From the NCBI GenBank assembly GCA_001942185.1, contig MKJV01000078.1, forward strand, positions 1 to 64,000: 64,000 nt of DNA, written 5' to 3'. Shown here piece after piece: positions 46,407 through 55,769 of this stretch; positions within the stretch are counted from its first letter, which is position 1, and every line of letters begins with the position of its first letter. A program made the translations under genes and the position numbers. The notes under the pieces are model-generated. The model saw only the letters and a program-made list of their open reading frames with translations, did not search any database and was not told where the DNA came from. This DNA comes from Pseudonocardia sp. CNS-004 (GTDB lineage: Bacteria; Actinomycetota; Actinomycetes; Mycobacteriales; Pseudonocardiaceae).

Positions 46407-47498
46407 TCAGCTGTCGTAGTCGACCGTCACCTCGGGGGTGGTCGGGTGGGACTGGCACGTCAGCACGAACCCGGCCTCGACCTCGTCGTCCTCCAGCGCG
46501 AAGTTGCGCCGCATCGTCACCTCGCCCGCGGTGACCTTCGCCCGGCACGTGCCGCAGACCCCGCCCTTGCACGCGAACGGCAGGTCGGCACGGACCTTCT
46601 GCGCCGCGTCGAGCACGGTCTCGGCGCGGGGCAGCGTCATCGTGGTCGCACGGCCGTTCAGCACGACCGTGACCTCGCTGGTGGCGCCCTCGACCGCCGG
46701 GTCGGGACGGTGCAACTCGGGTGGCGGCTCGTCGACGTAGAACAGCTCGCGGTGCACCGTCTTCCTGTCGACGCCGAACCCGGCGAGCACGCCGACGGCC
46801 GCTTCGGTCATGCCGAGCGGGCCGCACAGCCACCACTGGTCCACATCGGCGACGTCGACGAGGGCACCCAGGAGCACGCGCAGCTTCTCCGCGTCGAGGC
46901 GGCCGGTGAAGATCTCGGCCTCCATCGGCTCGCGGGACAGCACGTGCAGCAGGTGCAGACGGGGTCCGTACGCGTCCTTCAGGTCGGCGATCTCCTCGGT
47001 GAACATCACGGTGTCGGTGCGCCGGTTGCCGTACAGCAGGGTGACGCGGGTGTCGGGGTGCGCGGCCAGCACCGACGCCGCGATCGAGAGCACCGGCGTG
47101 ATTCCCGACCCGGCCGCGACCAGCCCGTGGTGGGTGCCCGGCGCGAGGTCCGGGGTGAACGAGCCCGCGGGCGGGGCCACCTCGATCGCCTCGCCCGGTG
47201 CCACCCGGTCGACCAGCCACTCGGAGAAGAGCCCACCGTCGACCCGCCGCACGCCGACCTTGGGCAGCGCACCCGCCGCCGCGCAGATCGAGTACGACCG
47301 GCGTTCCTCCGCGCCGTCGCGGTGCAGCCGCAGGGTGAGGTACTGCCCCGGCCGGAACGCGAAGACCTCTTCCAGGTCGGCGGGCACGTCGAACGTGACG
47401 GCCACGGCGTCGTCGCACAGCCGCTCGACGTCGGCCACCCGCAGGCGGTGGAAGCCGGAGGTGCGCGGGACCGGCACGTCGACCTGCGGTGCCGCCAT
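46407..47498 (-). CDS. paaE: Phenylacetyl-CoA epoxidase reductase subunit PaaE
   Basis: An intact 363-residue protein. A ferredoxin-NADP reductase module (FRPGQYLTLRLHRDGAEERRSYSIC for FAD, HHGLVAAGSGITPVLSI for NADPH) is followed by a plant-type 2Fe-2S domain with cysteines in CKGGVCGTC and the distant C of VLTCQSHP. It passes electrons to the PaaABC(D) di-iron monooxygenase. It is the last gene of the paaABCDE operon and its start overlaps the paaD stop by one base. Confidence 0.96.
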   Translation of the reverse strand: MAAPQVDVPVPRTSGFHRLRVADVERLCDDAVAVTFDVPADLEEVFAFRPGQYLTLRLHRDGAEERRSYSICAAAGALPKVGVRRVDGGLFSEWLVDRVAPGEAIEVAPPAGSFTPDLAPGTHHGLVAAGSGITPVLSIAASVLAAHPDTRVTLLYGNRRTDTVMFTEEIADLKDAYGPRLHLLHVLSREPMEAEIFTGRLDAEKLRVLLGALVDVADVDQWWLCGPLGMTEAAVGVLAGFGVDRKTVHRELFYVDEPPPELHRPDPAVEGATSEVTVVLNGRATTMTLPRAETVLDAAQKVRADLPFACKGGVCGTCRAKVTAGEVTMRRNFALEDDEVEAGFVLTCQSHPTTPEVTVDYDS

Positions 47499-48043
47499 CA
47501 GTGCTCCTTCATGTGCTCGAACGGCTCCCGGCACGCCCTGCAGCGCCGCAGCGCCGTGCACGACGTCGGGCCGAACCGGGAGAACTCCTCCGTGGCGGGC
47601 GACCCGCACCGCGGGCAGCGCACGACCGACGCCGGCGCCGTGAGCGTGAGCGGGACCGGCCCCGCCTCGCGGGGTCCCACCCGATCCGGCGGGGCGACGC
47701 CGTGCTCGGCCAGCTTGCGGCGACCCGCTGCCGAGATCCAGTCCGTGCTCCACGGCGGCGCGAGCACCGTGCGCACCTCGACGCGCGCGTACCCGGCCGC
47801 GGTGAGCCGCGCACGCAGGTCGTCGCGCATCACATCGAGGGCGGGGCAGCCGGAGTAGGTCGGCGTGATCGTCACGGTGACGGCGTCACCGTCGCTCTCG
47901 ACGGCGCGGACCACGCCGAGGTCGTCGAGCGTGAGCATCGGCATCTCGGGGTCGACGACCTGGGAGACGACCTCGCGCGCATCCGGTCGTGAGTGGATAC
48001 GGGTGCTGGAGCACTCGTATCCACTCACGGGACGGGGGGTCAC
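47498..48043 (-). CDS. paaD: Phenylacetate protein PaaD, with repeat-encoded N-terminus
   Basis: 181 residues. The MIP18/DUF59 core (REVVSQVVDPEMPMLTLDDLGVV, then TPTYSGCPALDVM) and the C-terminal zinc or FeS-like region CPRCGS...CTALRRCRACREPFEHMKEH are complete. PaaD is thought to help mature the epoxidase. GTG 48043 overlaps the paaC stop (GTGA). Codons 6-19 run through a palindrome and encode VSGYECSSTRIHSR, which is not part of the family core. A second GTG at 48028 lies at the palindrome edge. Confidence 0.94.
   Translation of the reverse strand: MTPRPVSGYECSSTRIHSRPDAREVVSQVVDPEMPMLTLDDLGVVRAVESDGDAVTVTITPTYSGCPALDVMRDDLRARLTAAGYARVEVRTVLAPPWSTDWISAAGRRKLAEHGVAPPDRVGPREAGPVPLTLTAPASVVRCPRCGSPATEEFSRFGPTSCTALRRCRACREPFEHMKEH
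47988..48029. repeat. 20-base-arm hairpin inside the paaD reading frame
   Basis: Left arm CGTGAGTGGATACGGGTGCT (47988-48007) pairs with AGCACTCGTATCCACTCACG (48010-48029) at 19 of 20 positions with a 2-base loop. It lies at the paaC/paaD junction and is translated as the N-terminus of PaaD if either GTG start is used. Confidence 0.88.
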
Positions 48044-48941
48044 CACGTCGCCCCCGGGTGCTGACGGGCCAGGCTCTGCAGTTCGGCGAGCACGTGACCC
48101 AGGTACTCGGTGTGCATCCCGTCCCGGCCGCCCTTGCCGCTGATCGGCCCCATGTGCGGGACGGCCGGGCGGGCGAGGGTGGCGCGGGCCAGCACCTCGT
48201 CGAGCACGGCGTCGACCTCCGCGCGGACCTGCGCCGGGTCCACGGCCACCCCCGCGTCGGCGAGCCTGCGCTCCACGTCGGAGGTGCGGTGAAGCTCCTC
48301 GGCGTAGGGCCAGACTGCGTCGAGCGCGGCCTGCATCCGCCGGTGCGACTCGGCGGTGCCGTCGCCGAGGCGCACGGTCCAGCGTGCGGCGTGGTCGCGG
48401 TGGTAGGCCAGCTCCTTGACCCCCTTCCCGGCGACGGCGCGACCACCGGGTCGCGGGAGCCGAGCAGCCGTTGCAGCAGCGCGAGCCGCCACGTCGAGAA
48501 CAGCAGGAGGCGGGCGATCGCCCGGGCGAAGTCGCGGTCGTCGGGCAGCTCGGCGAGCGCGACGTTGCGGAACTCGGGCTCGGTGCGCAGGTAGGCGAGC
48601 GAATCCTCGTCCCGCTGCCGGCCCTCGACGTGCCCTGCGCGGGCGAGCAGCACCCGGGCCTGGCCGAGGAGGTCGAGCGCAATGTTGGCCAGCGCGACCT
48701 CCTCCTCCAGCTCCGGGGCATTGGTCACCCACTCCGTGAGCCGGTGGCTGCAGATCAGCGCGTCGTCGCCGAGCATGAGGCAGTAGGCGGCGAGATCGGC
48801 CGGGTCGACCCCGTCGGGCACCGGCGAGGTGATCTCCGCCTGGACGTCTTCGACGCCGGTGCCGAACGCCCAGCGCGGGTCGTCGTGCCCCAGCGTCTCG
48901 ACCAGGGACTGGTAGGCGTTGGTGGCGTCGTGGTCGGTCAC
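48040..48941 (-). CDS. paaC: Phenylacetyl-CoA epoxidase subunit PaaC
   Basis: About 300 residues, ferritin-like structural partner of PaaA. It has AYCLMLGDDALICSHRLTEWVTNAPELEEEVALANIALDLLGQARVLL, and YRTEPEFRNVALAELP-type sequence, then HRRMQAALDAVWPYAEELH. The frame breaks near 48435 by one base. GTG 48941 overlaps the paaB stop. The lack of full metal ligands is normal for this subunit. Confidence 0.95.
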
Positions 48942-49270
48942 AGGTGCGGCACGTCCTCGGGGATCGCGTAGAACGTGGGGTGCCGGTAGACCTTGTCGCC
49001 CGACGGCGCGAAGAACGGGTCCTTCTCATCGGGGCTGGAGGCGGCGATGTCGCTGCCCTTCACCACCCAGATCGAGACGCCCTCGTTGCGGCGGGTGTAG
49101 AGGTCGCGGGCGTTGTGCAGCGCCATCTCGGCGTCCGGGGCGTGCAGCGAGCCGACGTGCACGTGGTTGAGGCCGCGCTTGCCGCGCACGAACACCTCGT
49201 AGAGCGGCCAACCCCCACGCGGCGAGCCCGCGCCGGTCCGGCCACCCTCTGCGGTGCGGTCGCCGTTCAC
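48938..49270 (-). CDS. paaB: Phenylacetyl-CoA epoxidase subunit PaaB
   Basis: An intact 110-residue protein. After a 20-residue flexible N-terminus the PaaB core reads WPLYEVFVRGKRGLNHVHVGSLHAPD, then ALHNARDLYTRRNEGVSIWVV and KDPFFAPSGDKVYRHPTFY. It bridges PaaAC heterodimers. The start overlaps the paaA stop. Confidence 0.96.
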   Translation of the reverse strand: MNGDRTAEGGRTGAGSPRGGWPLYEVFVRGKRGLNHVHVGSLHAPDAEMALHNARDLYTRRNEGVSIWVVKGSDIAASSPDEKDPFFAPSGDKVYRHPTFYAIPEDVPHL

Positions 49271-50205
49271 GCGGCCACCTCCCGGCGGGCCTGCTTCTCG
49301 GCGTAGGCCTGCGCGGCCTCCCGGACCCAGGCCCCTTCCTCGTGCGCCCGGCGCCGCTGCGCCAGCCGCTGCGCGTTGGCCGGGCCGGACCCGGAGATCA
49401 CGGCCTTGAGCTCGGCCCAGTCGGGCTCGGTGAAGTCGTGGTGGCCGCGTTCGGGGTTCCAGCGCAGACCCGGGTCGGCAGCGTGACGCCCAGCGCCTCG
49501 GCCTGCGGCACGGTCATGTCGACGAAGCGCTGGCGCAGCTCGTCGTTGGTGTGCCGCTTGATCCCCCACGCCATCGACTGCCGGGTGTTGGGCGAGTCGC
49601 CGTCGGGCGGGCCGAACATCATCAGCGACGGCCACCAGAACCGGTTGGTGGACTCCTGCACCATCTCCCGCTGCGCGTCGGTGCCGTTCACCATCGCCAG
49701 CAGCAGCTCGTAGCCCTGTCGCTGGTGGAACGACTCCTCCTTGCAGATCCGCACCATCGCGCGGGCGTACGGGCCGTAGGAGCAGCGGCACAGCGGCACC
49801 TGGTTGCAGATCGCGGCGCCGTCCACGAGCCAGCCGATCACGCGACGTCGGCGTAGGACAGCGTGGGGTAGTTGAAGATCGAGGAGTACTTCTGCTTCCC
49901 GGCGATCAGCTTCTCGGTGAGCTCCTCGCGGTCGACGCCCAGCGTCTCCGCCGCCGCGTAGAGGTACATGCCGTGCCCGGCCTCGTCCTGCACCTTGGCC
50001 AGCAGGATCGCCTTGCGCCGCAGGTGGGGGCGCGCCCGATCCAGTTGCCCTCCGGCTGCATCCCGATGATCTCCGAGTGCGCGTGCTGGGCGATCTGGCG
50101 AACCAAGGTCCTCCGGTACGCCTCGGGCATCCAGTCCCGCGGCTCGATCCGCTGGTCGCCGGCGATCGTCGCGTCGAAGTGCGCGGCCAGTGCCGTCTCG
50201 TCCAT
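49267..50205 (-). CDS. paaA: Phenylacetyl-CoA epoxidase catalytic subunit PaaA
   Basis: About 313 residues, di-iron subunit that epoxidises the aromatic ring of phenylacetyl-CoA. ATG 50205 with GGAGG seven bases upstream begins [20 protein letters not shown]. The Glu/His iron ligands lie in KVQDEAGHG and [16 protein letters not shown]. Three frame breaks near 50040, 49850 and 49480 each fit one lost base. It is the first gene of the operon, with a PaaR-like box at 50219. Confidence 0.95.
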
Positions 50206-50218
50206 GCGCAGCCTCCGT

Positions 50219-50236
50219 ACCGAATGTTCGTTCGGT
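50219..50236. promoter_or_regulatory. PaaR-like box upstream of paaABCDE
   Basis: ACCGAATGTTCGTTCGGT has perfect ACCGAA/TTCGGT arms and lies 14 bases before the paaA start. It shares ACCGA-NN-GTTCG-N-TCGG with the reverse complements of the boxes at 51806 and 52353. The adjacent TetR regulator is the expected binder. Confidence 0.78.
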
Positions 50237-50390
50237 TCATGGTGACGCAGGAGGCGCGCGGACGCAACCGCCGGACCGGCGCACCCCTTGTCTTGTCACG
50301 CGACCCGTCGACGACCCGCGTGGGCCAGGTACCGGTGCCTGAGCGCCCTGCTCGGCGTCGTCGACCGCGGGCCGGGCCCGAGCTCGACGC

Positions 50391-50996
50391 TCATCCGCGC
50401 GCCGGGAGGATGCCCTCGAACACCGCCCGCGCGACGGTGTCGGGGAGCGTCCGGGTCGCGATCGGGCCGCGCCCACTCGACGACGGAGTTCACGAGGCCG
50501 GACAACAGTCGCGCCGCGAGCGCGGGATCGACCTCCGTACGCAGCTCCCCCGCCTCGACGGCCTCGCGGACCAGCGTCGCGACGCGCGCGTCGAACTCGC
50601 GGCGGCGTTCGAGGGCCCACCGCTCCGACTCGGTGTTGCCGCGCACCCGCAGCAACACGGTGACGTAGGGCAGCTCCGCCACGAGGACGGCCACCTGCCC
50701 GCGGACGATGTGATGCAGCCGTTGCAGCGGAGTTCCGGCGCGCGCCTCGTCGGAGTCGAGGATCGCGAAGAGCCCGTCCAGTGCGCGTTCGAGGGCCGCG
50801 CGCAGCAGCGCTTCCTTCCCGCTGAAGTGGTGGTAGAACGACGACTTCGTGATCCCGGCCGCCCGGGAGAGGTCCTCCATGGACGTGCGTCGTAGCCGCG
50901 GGTCAGGAACTCGCCCACGGCCACCTCGAGCAGCGAGCCCGGCCCGTGGCTCGGCCGCCGCACCCGCCCCCCGGCCTGCGCGGTCACGGCCGTCAC
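50391..50996 (-). CDS. TetR-family regulator of phenylacetate genes (PaaR-like)
   Basis: About 202 residues. The helix-turn-helix region TRGYDATSMEDLSRAAGITKSSFYHHFSGKEALLRAALERAL matches actinobacterial PaaR-type repressors, and the ligand domain holds HIVRGQVAVLVAELPYVTVLLRVRGN. Breaks occur near 50880 (one base lost) and 50430 (one base gained or two lost); the second restores the end ARAVFEGILPARG. GTG 50996 overlaps the paaG stop. Phenylacetyl-CoA is the known effector of PaaR in related bacteria. Confidence 0.88.
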
Positions 50997-51787
50997 CGAC
51001 CCTCGAACGTCGGGCGCCGCTTCTCCAGGAAGGCGGCCACCGCGTGCACGTGGTCGGACGTGGCGGCGAGCCGGGCCTGCGCGAGCGCCTCCGCGGCGAG
51101 CACGTCGTCCAGCGGCGCGGTCGCCCCGTACCGCACGGCCCGCCGGACCTCGGCGTACGCCCGCGTCGGGCCGGCCGCGAGGCGACGCGCCAGCTCGAGG
51201 GCGCTCGGCAGCACCTCGTCGGCCGGCACGACGGAGCGCACCAGGCCCCACGCGTGCCCGTCCTCCGCGGTGAAGCCCTCCCCGAGCAGCAGCAGTTCCA
51301 GCGCCCGCGAGACGCCGACCGCGTGCGCGAGGCTCGCCGAGAGCCCGGAGTCGGCGGTGAGCCCGATCCCGGTGAACGCGGTCGAGAATGACGCCCCGGC
51401 GGCCGCGACACGCAGGTCACAGGCCAGCGCGAAGCCCAGGCCCGCCCCGACGCAGGGCCCGTTGATCGCGGCGACCACCGGGAACGGCAGGTCGGCCAGC
51501 CCGCGGACGATCGGGTTGTAGTGCTCGGAGACGGTGTCGAGCGCGGTGGCCGGGTCGCGGCGCAGCGCCTCGGCGTGCTCGCCGAGGTCCTGCCCCACGC
51601 AGAACGCCTTCCCCGCGCCCGTCAGCACGAGGGCGCGCACGTCGTCGGCGGCGGCGAGCTCGCCGAGTGCGGCGAGCAGCGCGTTCTTGAGCTCGACGGT
51701 GAGGGCGTTGTAGCGCGCGGGCCGCTGCAGGGTGAGCACCGCGACGGCACCGTCCCGCGCGAGGCCGACGGCCGGATCATCGGTCAT
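50993..51787 (-). CDS. paaG: Enoyl-CoA hydratase/isomerase family protein (PaaG-like)
   Basis: An intact 264-residue crotonase-fold protein. The CoA-binding and oxyanion regions read GKAFCVGQDLGEHAEAL and AAINGPCVGAGLGFALACDLRVA, followed by FSTAFTGIGLTADSGLSASL. The Asp in GLTADSG sits where PaaG isomerases keep their catalytic acid. PaaG isomerises the ring epoxide to the oxepin. It is co-transcribed with the tetR gene and preceded by a PaaR-like box. Confidence 0.88.
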   Translation of the reverse strand: MTDDPAVGLARDGAVAVLTLQRPARYNALTVELKNALLAALGELAAADDVRALVLTGAGKAFCVGQDLGEHAEALRRDPATALDTVSEHYNPIVRGLADLPFPVVAAINGPCVGAGLGFALACDLRVAAAGASFSTAFTGIGLTADSGLSASLAHAVGVSRALELLLLGEGFTAEDGHAWGLVRSVVPADEVLPSALELARRLAAGPTRAYAEVRRAVRYGATAPLDDVLAAEALAQARLAATSDHVHAVAAFLEKRRPTFEGR

Positions 51788-51805
51788 CGCGCCAGGGTAG
51801 CCGCC

Positions 51806-51821
51806 GACCGAACGATCGGTC
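51806..51821. promoter_or_regulatory. PaaR-like box upstream of paaG-tetR
   Basis: GACCGAACGATCGGTC is an inverted repeat with perfect 6-base arms. It matches ACCGNNCGNNCGGT, the core I recall for the Corynebacterium glutamicum PaaR site, at every fixed position. It lies 19 bases before the paaG start, so the regulator probably controls itself. Confidence 0.82.
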
Positions 51822-51839
51822 GCCCTCGGCGCCGTGCCG

Positions 51840-52229
51840 CTACGCAGGCGCGTCGACGATCTTCCAGTAGGAGTCCTTGCGGACGACCTTGCCGGCGCGG
51901 AACTCCCAGTGGTCGCAACCCCGCACGCGCACCGGCCTGCCATCGGGTGCGGTGGCGGTGAGCAGCCACTCCGAGACACCGAGGTCGCCGCTGACCCAGT
52001 GGCGGGCATCGCCGTAGTGGACGTCGGGCAGGCCCGCGAAGCGGGAGGCAAGGCCATCCCGGACCGCCGCTCTTCCGGTGAGGCGCTGCCCACAGGGGTC
52101 GGGCCCCCTCGGCATGTCGAGGGAACAGTCCTCGGCGAAGAACTCCATGATCGCATCCAGATCGTGCGCGTTGAACGCGTCCGCGATCGCCTCCAGCGTC
52201 TCGACCGACGCCCCGCCGCGATCAGTCAT
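51840..52229 (-). CDS. SnoaL-like / ketosteroid-isomerase-like protein
   Basis: An intact 129-residue NTF2-fold protein. LEAIADAFNAHDLDAIMEFFAEDCSLDMP is the standard N-terminal helix pair and first strand, and VRGCDHWEFRAGKVVRKDSYWKIVD the last sheet. ATG 52229 is preferred over GTG 52235 because GGAGG lies eight bases upstream of it. Located among paa genes, but not a known member of that pathway. Confidence 0.88.
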   Translation of the reverse strand: MTDRGGASVETLEAIADAFNAHDLDAIMEFFAEDCSLDMPRGPDPCGQRLTGRAAVRDGLASRFAGLPDVHYGDARHWVSGDLGVSEWLLTATAPDGRPVRVRGCDHWEFRAGKVVRKDSYWKIVDAPA

Positions 52230-52352
52230 GCCCACCGCCTCCTCTGTCCGCTCGGGTGCGGGTGATTGTCCACCTCCCGGTGGCCGCGTCCAGGACGAAC
52301 AGGTCCGGGCCCGGGCACTGGGATGTGCGGCCCGTTGGTGCTAGCGTCGGCC

Positions 52353-52369
52353 CGAACGAACGGTCGGTT
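52353..52369. promoter_or_regulatory. PaaR-like box in the paaZ-paaK promoter
   Basis: CGAACGAACGGTCGGTT reads AACCGACCGTTCGTTCG on the other strand and fits ACCGNNCGNNCGGT with one mismatch. A TAGCGT at 52342-52347 may be the -10 box, which would place this site over the transcription start. It lies 26 bases before the paaZ start. Confidence 0.75.
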
Positions 52370-52394
52370 GAGTCGATCCGATGGAGGCCCGGCG

Positions 52395-54423
52395 ATGGCG
52401 CCCGTCCTGCGCAGCTACGTGAGCGGCGGCTGGCACCGCCCGGTCGAGGAGGGCAGGCCGCTGCACGACGCCGTGACCGGCCAGGAGGTCGCCCGGATCT
52501 CCTCGGCGGGCGTCGACTTCGCCGCCGCGCTCGAGCACGGCAGGCGGGTCGGCGGGCCTGCTCTGCGGGAGTTGACCTTCCACCAGCGCGCCGCGCTGCT
52601 CAAGGCGCTCGGCCGGCACCTGCGCGAGCACCGCGAGGACCTCTACGCCGTCTCCGCGCAGACCGGCGCGACGCTCGGCGATTCGAAGTTCGCGTCGACG
52701 GCGGCATCGGCGTGCTGCTCGCGTACGCGTCGAGGCCGCCGGGAGCTGCCCAACGACACCGTCTACGTCGACGGCGCCGTCGAGCCGCTCGGGCGCGGCG
52801 GCACCTTCGTCGGCCAGCACGTCTGCACCCCGTTGCACGGCGTGGCGGTGCAGATCAACGCCTTCAACTTCCCGGTGTGGGGCCCGCTGGAGAAACTCGC
52901 CCCGGCGTTCCTCGCCGGCGTGCCGTCACTGATCAAGCCGGCCAGCCCCACCGCGTTCCTCACCGCAGCGCTGGTGGAGCTGATCGTCGGGTCCGGGTTG
53001 CTCCCCGAGGGCTCGCTGCAGTTCGTGGCCGGCAGCACCGGTGATCTCCTCGACCACCTCACCGAGCAGGACCTGGTCGCGTTCACCGGCTCGGCGTCCA
53101 CCGCGGCGACGCTGCGCACCCACCCCACCGTGGTGCGGCGCGCGGTGCGGTTCACCGCCGAGGCCGACTCCCTCAACCTGTCCGTGCTCGGCCCGGACGC
53201 CGCCCCGGGCACACCGGAGTTCGACCTGTACGTCAAGGGCGTCGTCGCCGAGATGACGGTGAAGGCGGGGCAGAAGTGCACCGCGATCCGCCGCGCGTTC
53301 GTCCCGGAACAGCACGTCGACGCCGTCGTCGAGGCCGTATCGGCGCGCCTTCACCGCACGACGATCGGCAACCCGGCGAGCGAGGGCGTGCGGATGGGGG
53401 CGCTCGCGAGCCTGGAGCAGCGCGAGGAGGTGCGCCGCAGCGTCAAGGCGCTCGCCGACGCGGGGCGGATCGTGTTCGGCGACCCGGCGAAGGTCGACGT
53501 GGTCGACGCCGACCCGGAGCGGGGCGCCTTCATCTCGCCGATCCTCCTGGTGGGCGACCCGGAGCGGGCCGAGCCGCACGAGGTGGAGGCGTTCGGCCCG
53601 GTCTCCACGGTGCTCCCCTACGCGAGCACCGCGCAGCTGATCGACTACGCCGCGCGCGCCAGGGCAGCCTCGCGGGCTCGGTGGTCACGGCCGACCCGGC
53701 GTTCGCGCGCGAGGTGGTGCTCGGCGTCGCCCCGTGGCACGGGCGGCTGCTCGTGCTGAACGAGAAGGACGCGAAGGAGTCCACCGGGCACGGCTCCCCG
53801 CTGCCGGCGCTGGTGCACGGCGGCCCGGGACGCGCGGGCGGCGGCGAGGAGATGGGCGGCATCCGGGGCGTGCTGCACCACATGCAGCGCACGGCCGTGC
53901 AGGCCGACCCGGACACGCTCACCGCGATCACCGGCCGCTGGGTGACCGGTGCGCAGCGCACCGTCACCGACGTGCACCCGTTCCGCAAGCACCTGGAGGA
54001 GCTGCGGGTGGGCGACACGATCGTCGCGGGCCCGCGCCGGGTGACGCAGGAGGACGTGGAGCACTTCGCCGAGTTCACCGGCGACACCTTCTACGCCCAC
54101 ATGGACGCCGAAGCCGCCGCGGCCAACCCGCTGTTCGGCGAGCGGGTGGCCACGGCTACCTCGTGGTGTCGCTCGCCGCGGGCCTGTTCGTCGACCCCGA
54201 CCCCGGCCCGGTGCTGGCCAACTTCGGCGTGGACGAGCTGCGGTTCCTCACGCCCGTCACGTTCGGCGACGAGCTGACGGTCACGCTCACCTGCAAGCAG
54301 CTGACGCCGCGGGACACGGCCGCGTACGGCGAGGTCCGCTGGGACGCCGACGTCACGCGCCAGGACGGCGAGTCGGTGGCACGCTACGACGTGCTGACGC
54401 TGGTGGCGAAGAAGGAGAGCTGA
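52395..54423 (+). CDS. paaZ: Oxepin-CoA hydrolase / semialdehyde dehydrogenase PaaZ
   Basis: About 677 residues, a fusion of an aldehyde dehydrogenase and a MaoC-like hydratase. The dehydrogenase part has INAFNFPVWGPLEKLAPA, FTGSAS, FTAEADSLN and the catalytic Cys in KAGQKCTA. The C-terminal part has FRKHLEELRVGDTIV and AEFTGDTFYAHMD with the hydratase Asp/His. It opens the oxepin ring and oxidises the aldehyde. ATG 52395 has GGAGG upstream. Breaks near 52690 and 52735 (a short out-of-frame island), 53660 and 54155 fit lost bases. Confidence 0.95.
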
Positions 54424-54425
54424 CG

Positions 54426-55750
54426 ATGACGACGATCGATCGGCGTCTCGGGGACGCGCCGCCCGCGGAGCTGCTCGACCCGGCCGAGCGCATGTCCGTG
54501 GACGAGCTGCGGGCCCTGCAGTGGGAACGGCTGCGGTGGACCCTGCGGCACGCCTACGAGAACGTGCCGTTCTACCGGCGCCACTTCGACGCCCACGGCG
54601 TGCACCCCGACGACTGCCGCGAGCTGTCCGACATCGCGAAGTTCCCGACCACCTCCAAGGCCGACCTGCGCGACAACTACCCGTTCGGCATGTTCGCCGT
54701 GCCACAGGACCAGGTGCGGCGCATCCACGCCTCCTCGGGCACCACCGGCAAGCCGACCGTGGTGGGCTACACCGAGCGCGACATCGACACCTGGGCCACG
54801 CTCATGGCCCGCTCGATCCGCGCGGCAGGCGGGCGCCCCGGCCACAAGGTGCACGTCGCGTACGGGTACGGCCTGTTCACCGGCGGGCTGGGCGCGCACT
54901 ACGGGGTGGAGAAGCTGGGCGCCACGGCCATCCCGGTGTCGGGCGGGATGACCCCGCGGCAGGTCCAGCTGATCCAGGACTTCCGGCCCGAGATCATCAT
55001 GGTCACCCCCTCGTACATGCTCACGATCATCGACGAGTTCGAGCGGCAGGGCATCGACCCGGCGTCCTCGTCGTTGCAGGTCGGGATCTTCGGTGCGGAG
55101 CCCTGGACCGAGCAGATGCGCGGCGAGATCGAGAACCGCACGGGCATGCACGCCGTCGACATCTACGGGCTGTCCGAGGTGATGGGCCCCGGCGTCTCGC
55201 AGGAGTGCGTGGAGACCAAGGACGGTCTGCACGTCTGGGAGGACGCCTTCCTCCCGGAGGTGGTCGACCCGCTCGACGCCTCCCCCGTGCCCGACGGCGA
55301 GGAGGGCGAGCTGCTGTTCACCTCGCTCACCAAGGAGGCGTTGCCGATCATCCGCTACCGCACGCGCGACCTCACCCGGCTGCTGCCGGGCACCGGGCGT
55401 CCGGCGATGCGCCGGATGCAGAAGATCACCGGCCGCAGCGATGACATGATCATCCTGCGCGGCGTGAACGTCTTCCCCACCCAGATCGAGGAGGTCGTGC
55501 TGCGCACCGCGGGCCTCGCGCCGCACTTCCAGCTCCTCCTGACCACCGAGGGCCGCCTCGACGCCCTCACGGTGCGCGTGGAGGCGCGTCCCGACTGCCC
55601 GCCCGAACGCCGCGCCGGGGCGGGCGCGAGCTGGTGGCGGCGGTGAAGGACCACGTCGGCGTCACGGTCGGCTGCGAGGTGGTGGACCCGGACACCCTCG
55701 AACGGTCGGTGGGCAAGCTGCAGCGCCTCAAGGACGAGCGCAGGCGCTGA
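54426..55750 (+). CDS. paaK: Phenylacetate-CoA ligase PaaK
   Basis: About 441 residues. It activates phenylacetate to phenylacetyl-CoA, the first step. The AMP-binding motif is HASSGTTGKPTVVGYT, followed by YGLSEVMGPGV and the hinge region RSDDMIILRGVNVFPTQIEEV. The N-terminus LRHAYENVPFYRRHFD is typical. The last 35 residues lie in another frame after a break near 55610 and end VGKLQRLKDERRR. It starts three bases after the paaZ stop, so both share the PaaR-like promoter. Confidence 0.96.
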
Positions 55751-55769
55751 CGTCCGCAGCGGGTTGATC

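Noticed and set aside
52690..52735. A small separate gene inside paaZ
   Set aside because: The out-of-frame island translates to VDGGIGVLLAYASR, the expected PaaZ sequence, so it is a pair of base errors in one gene.
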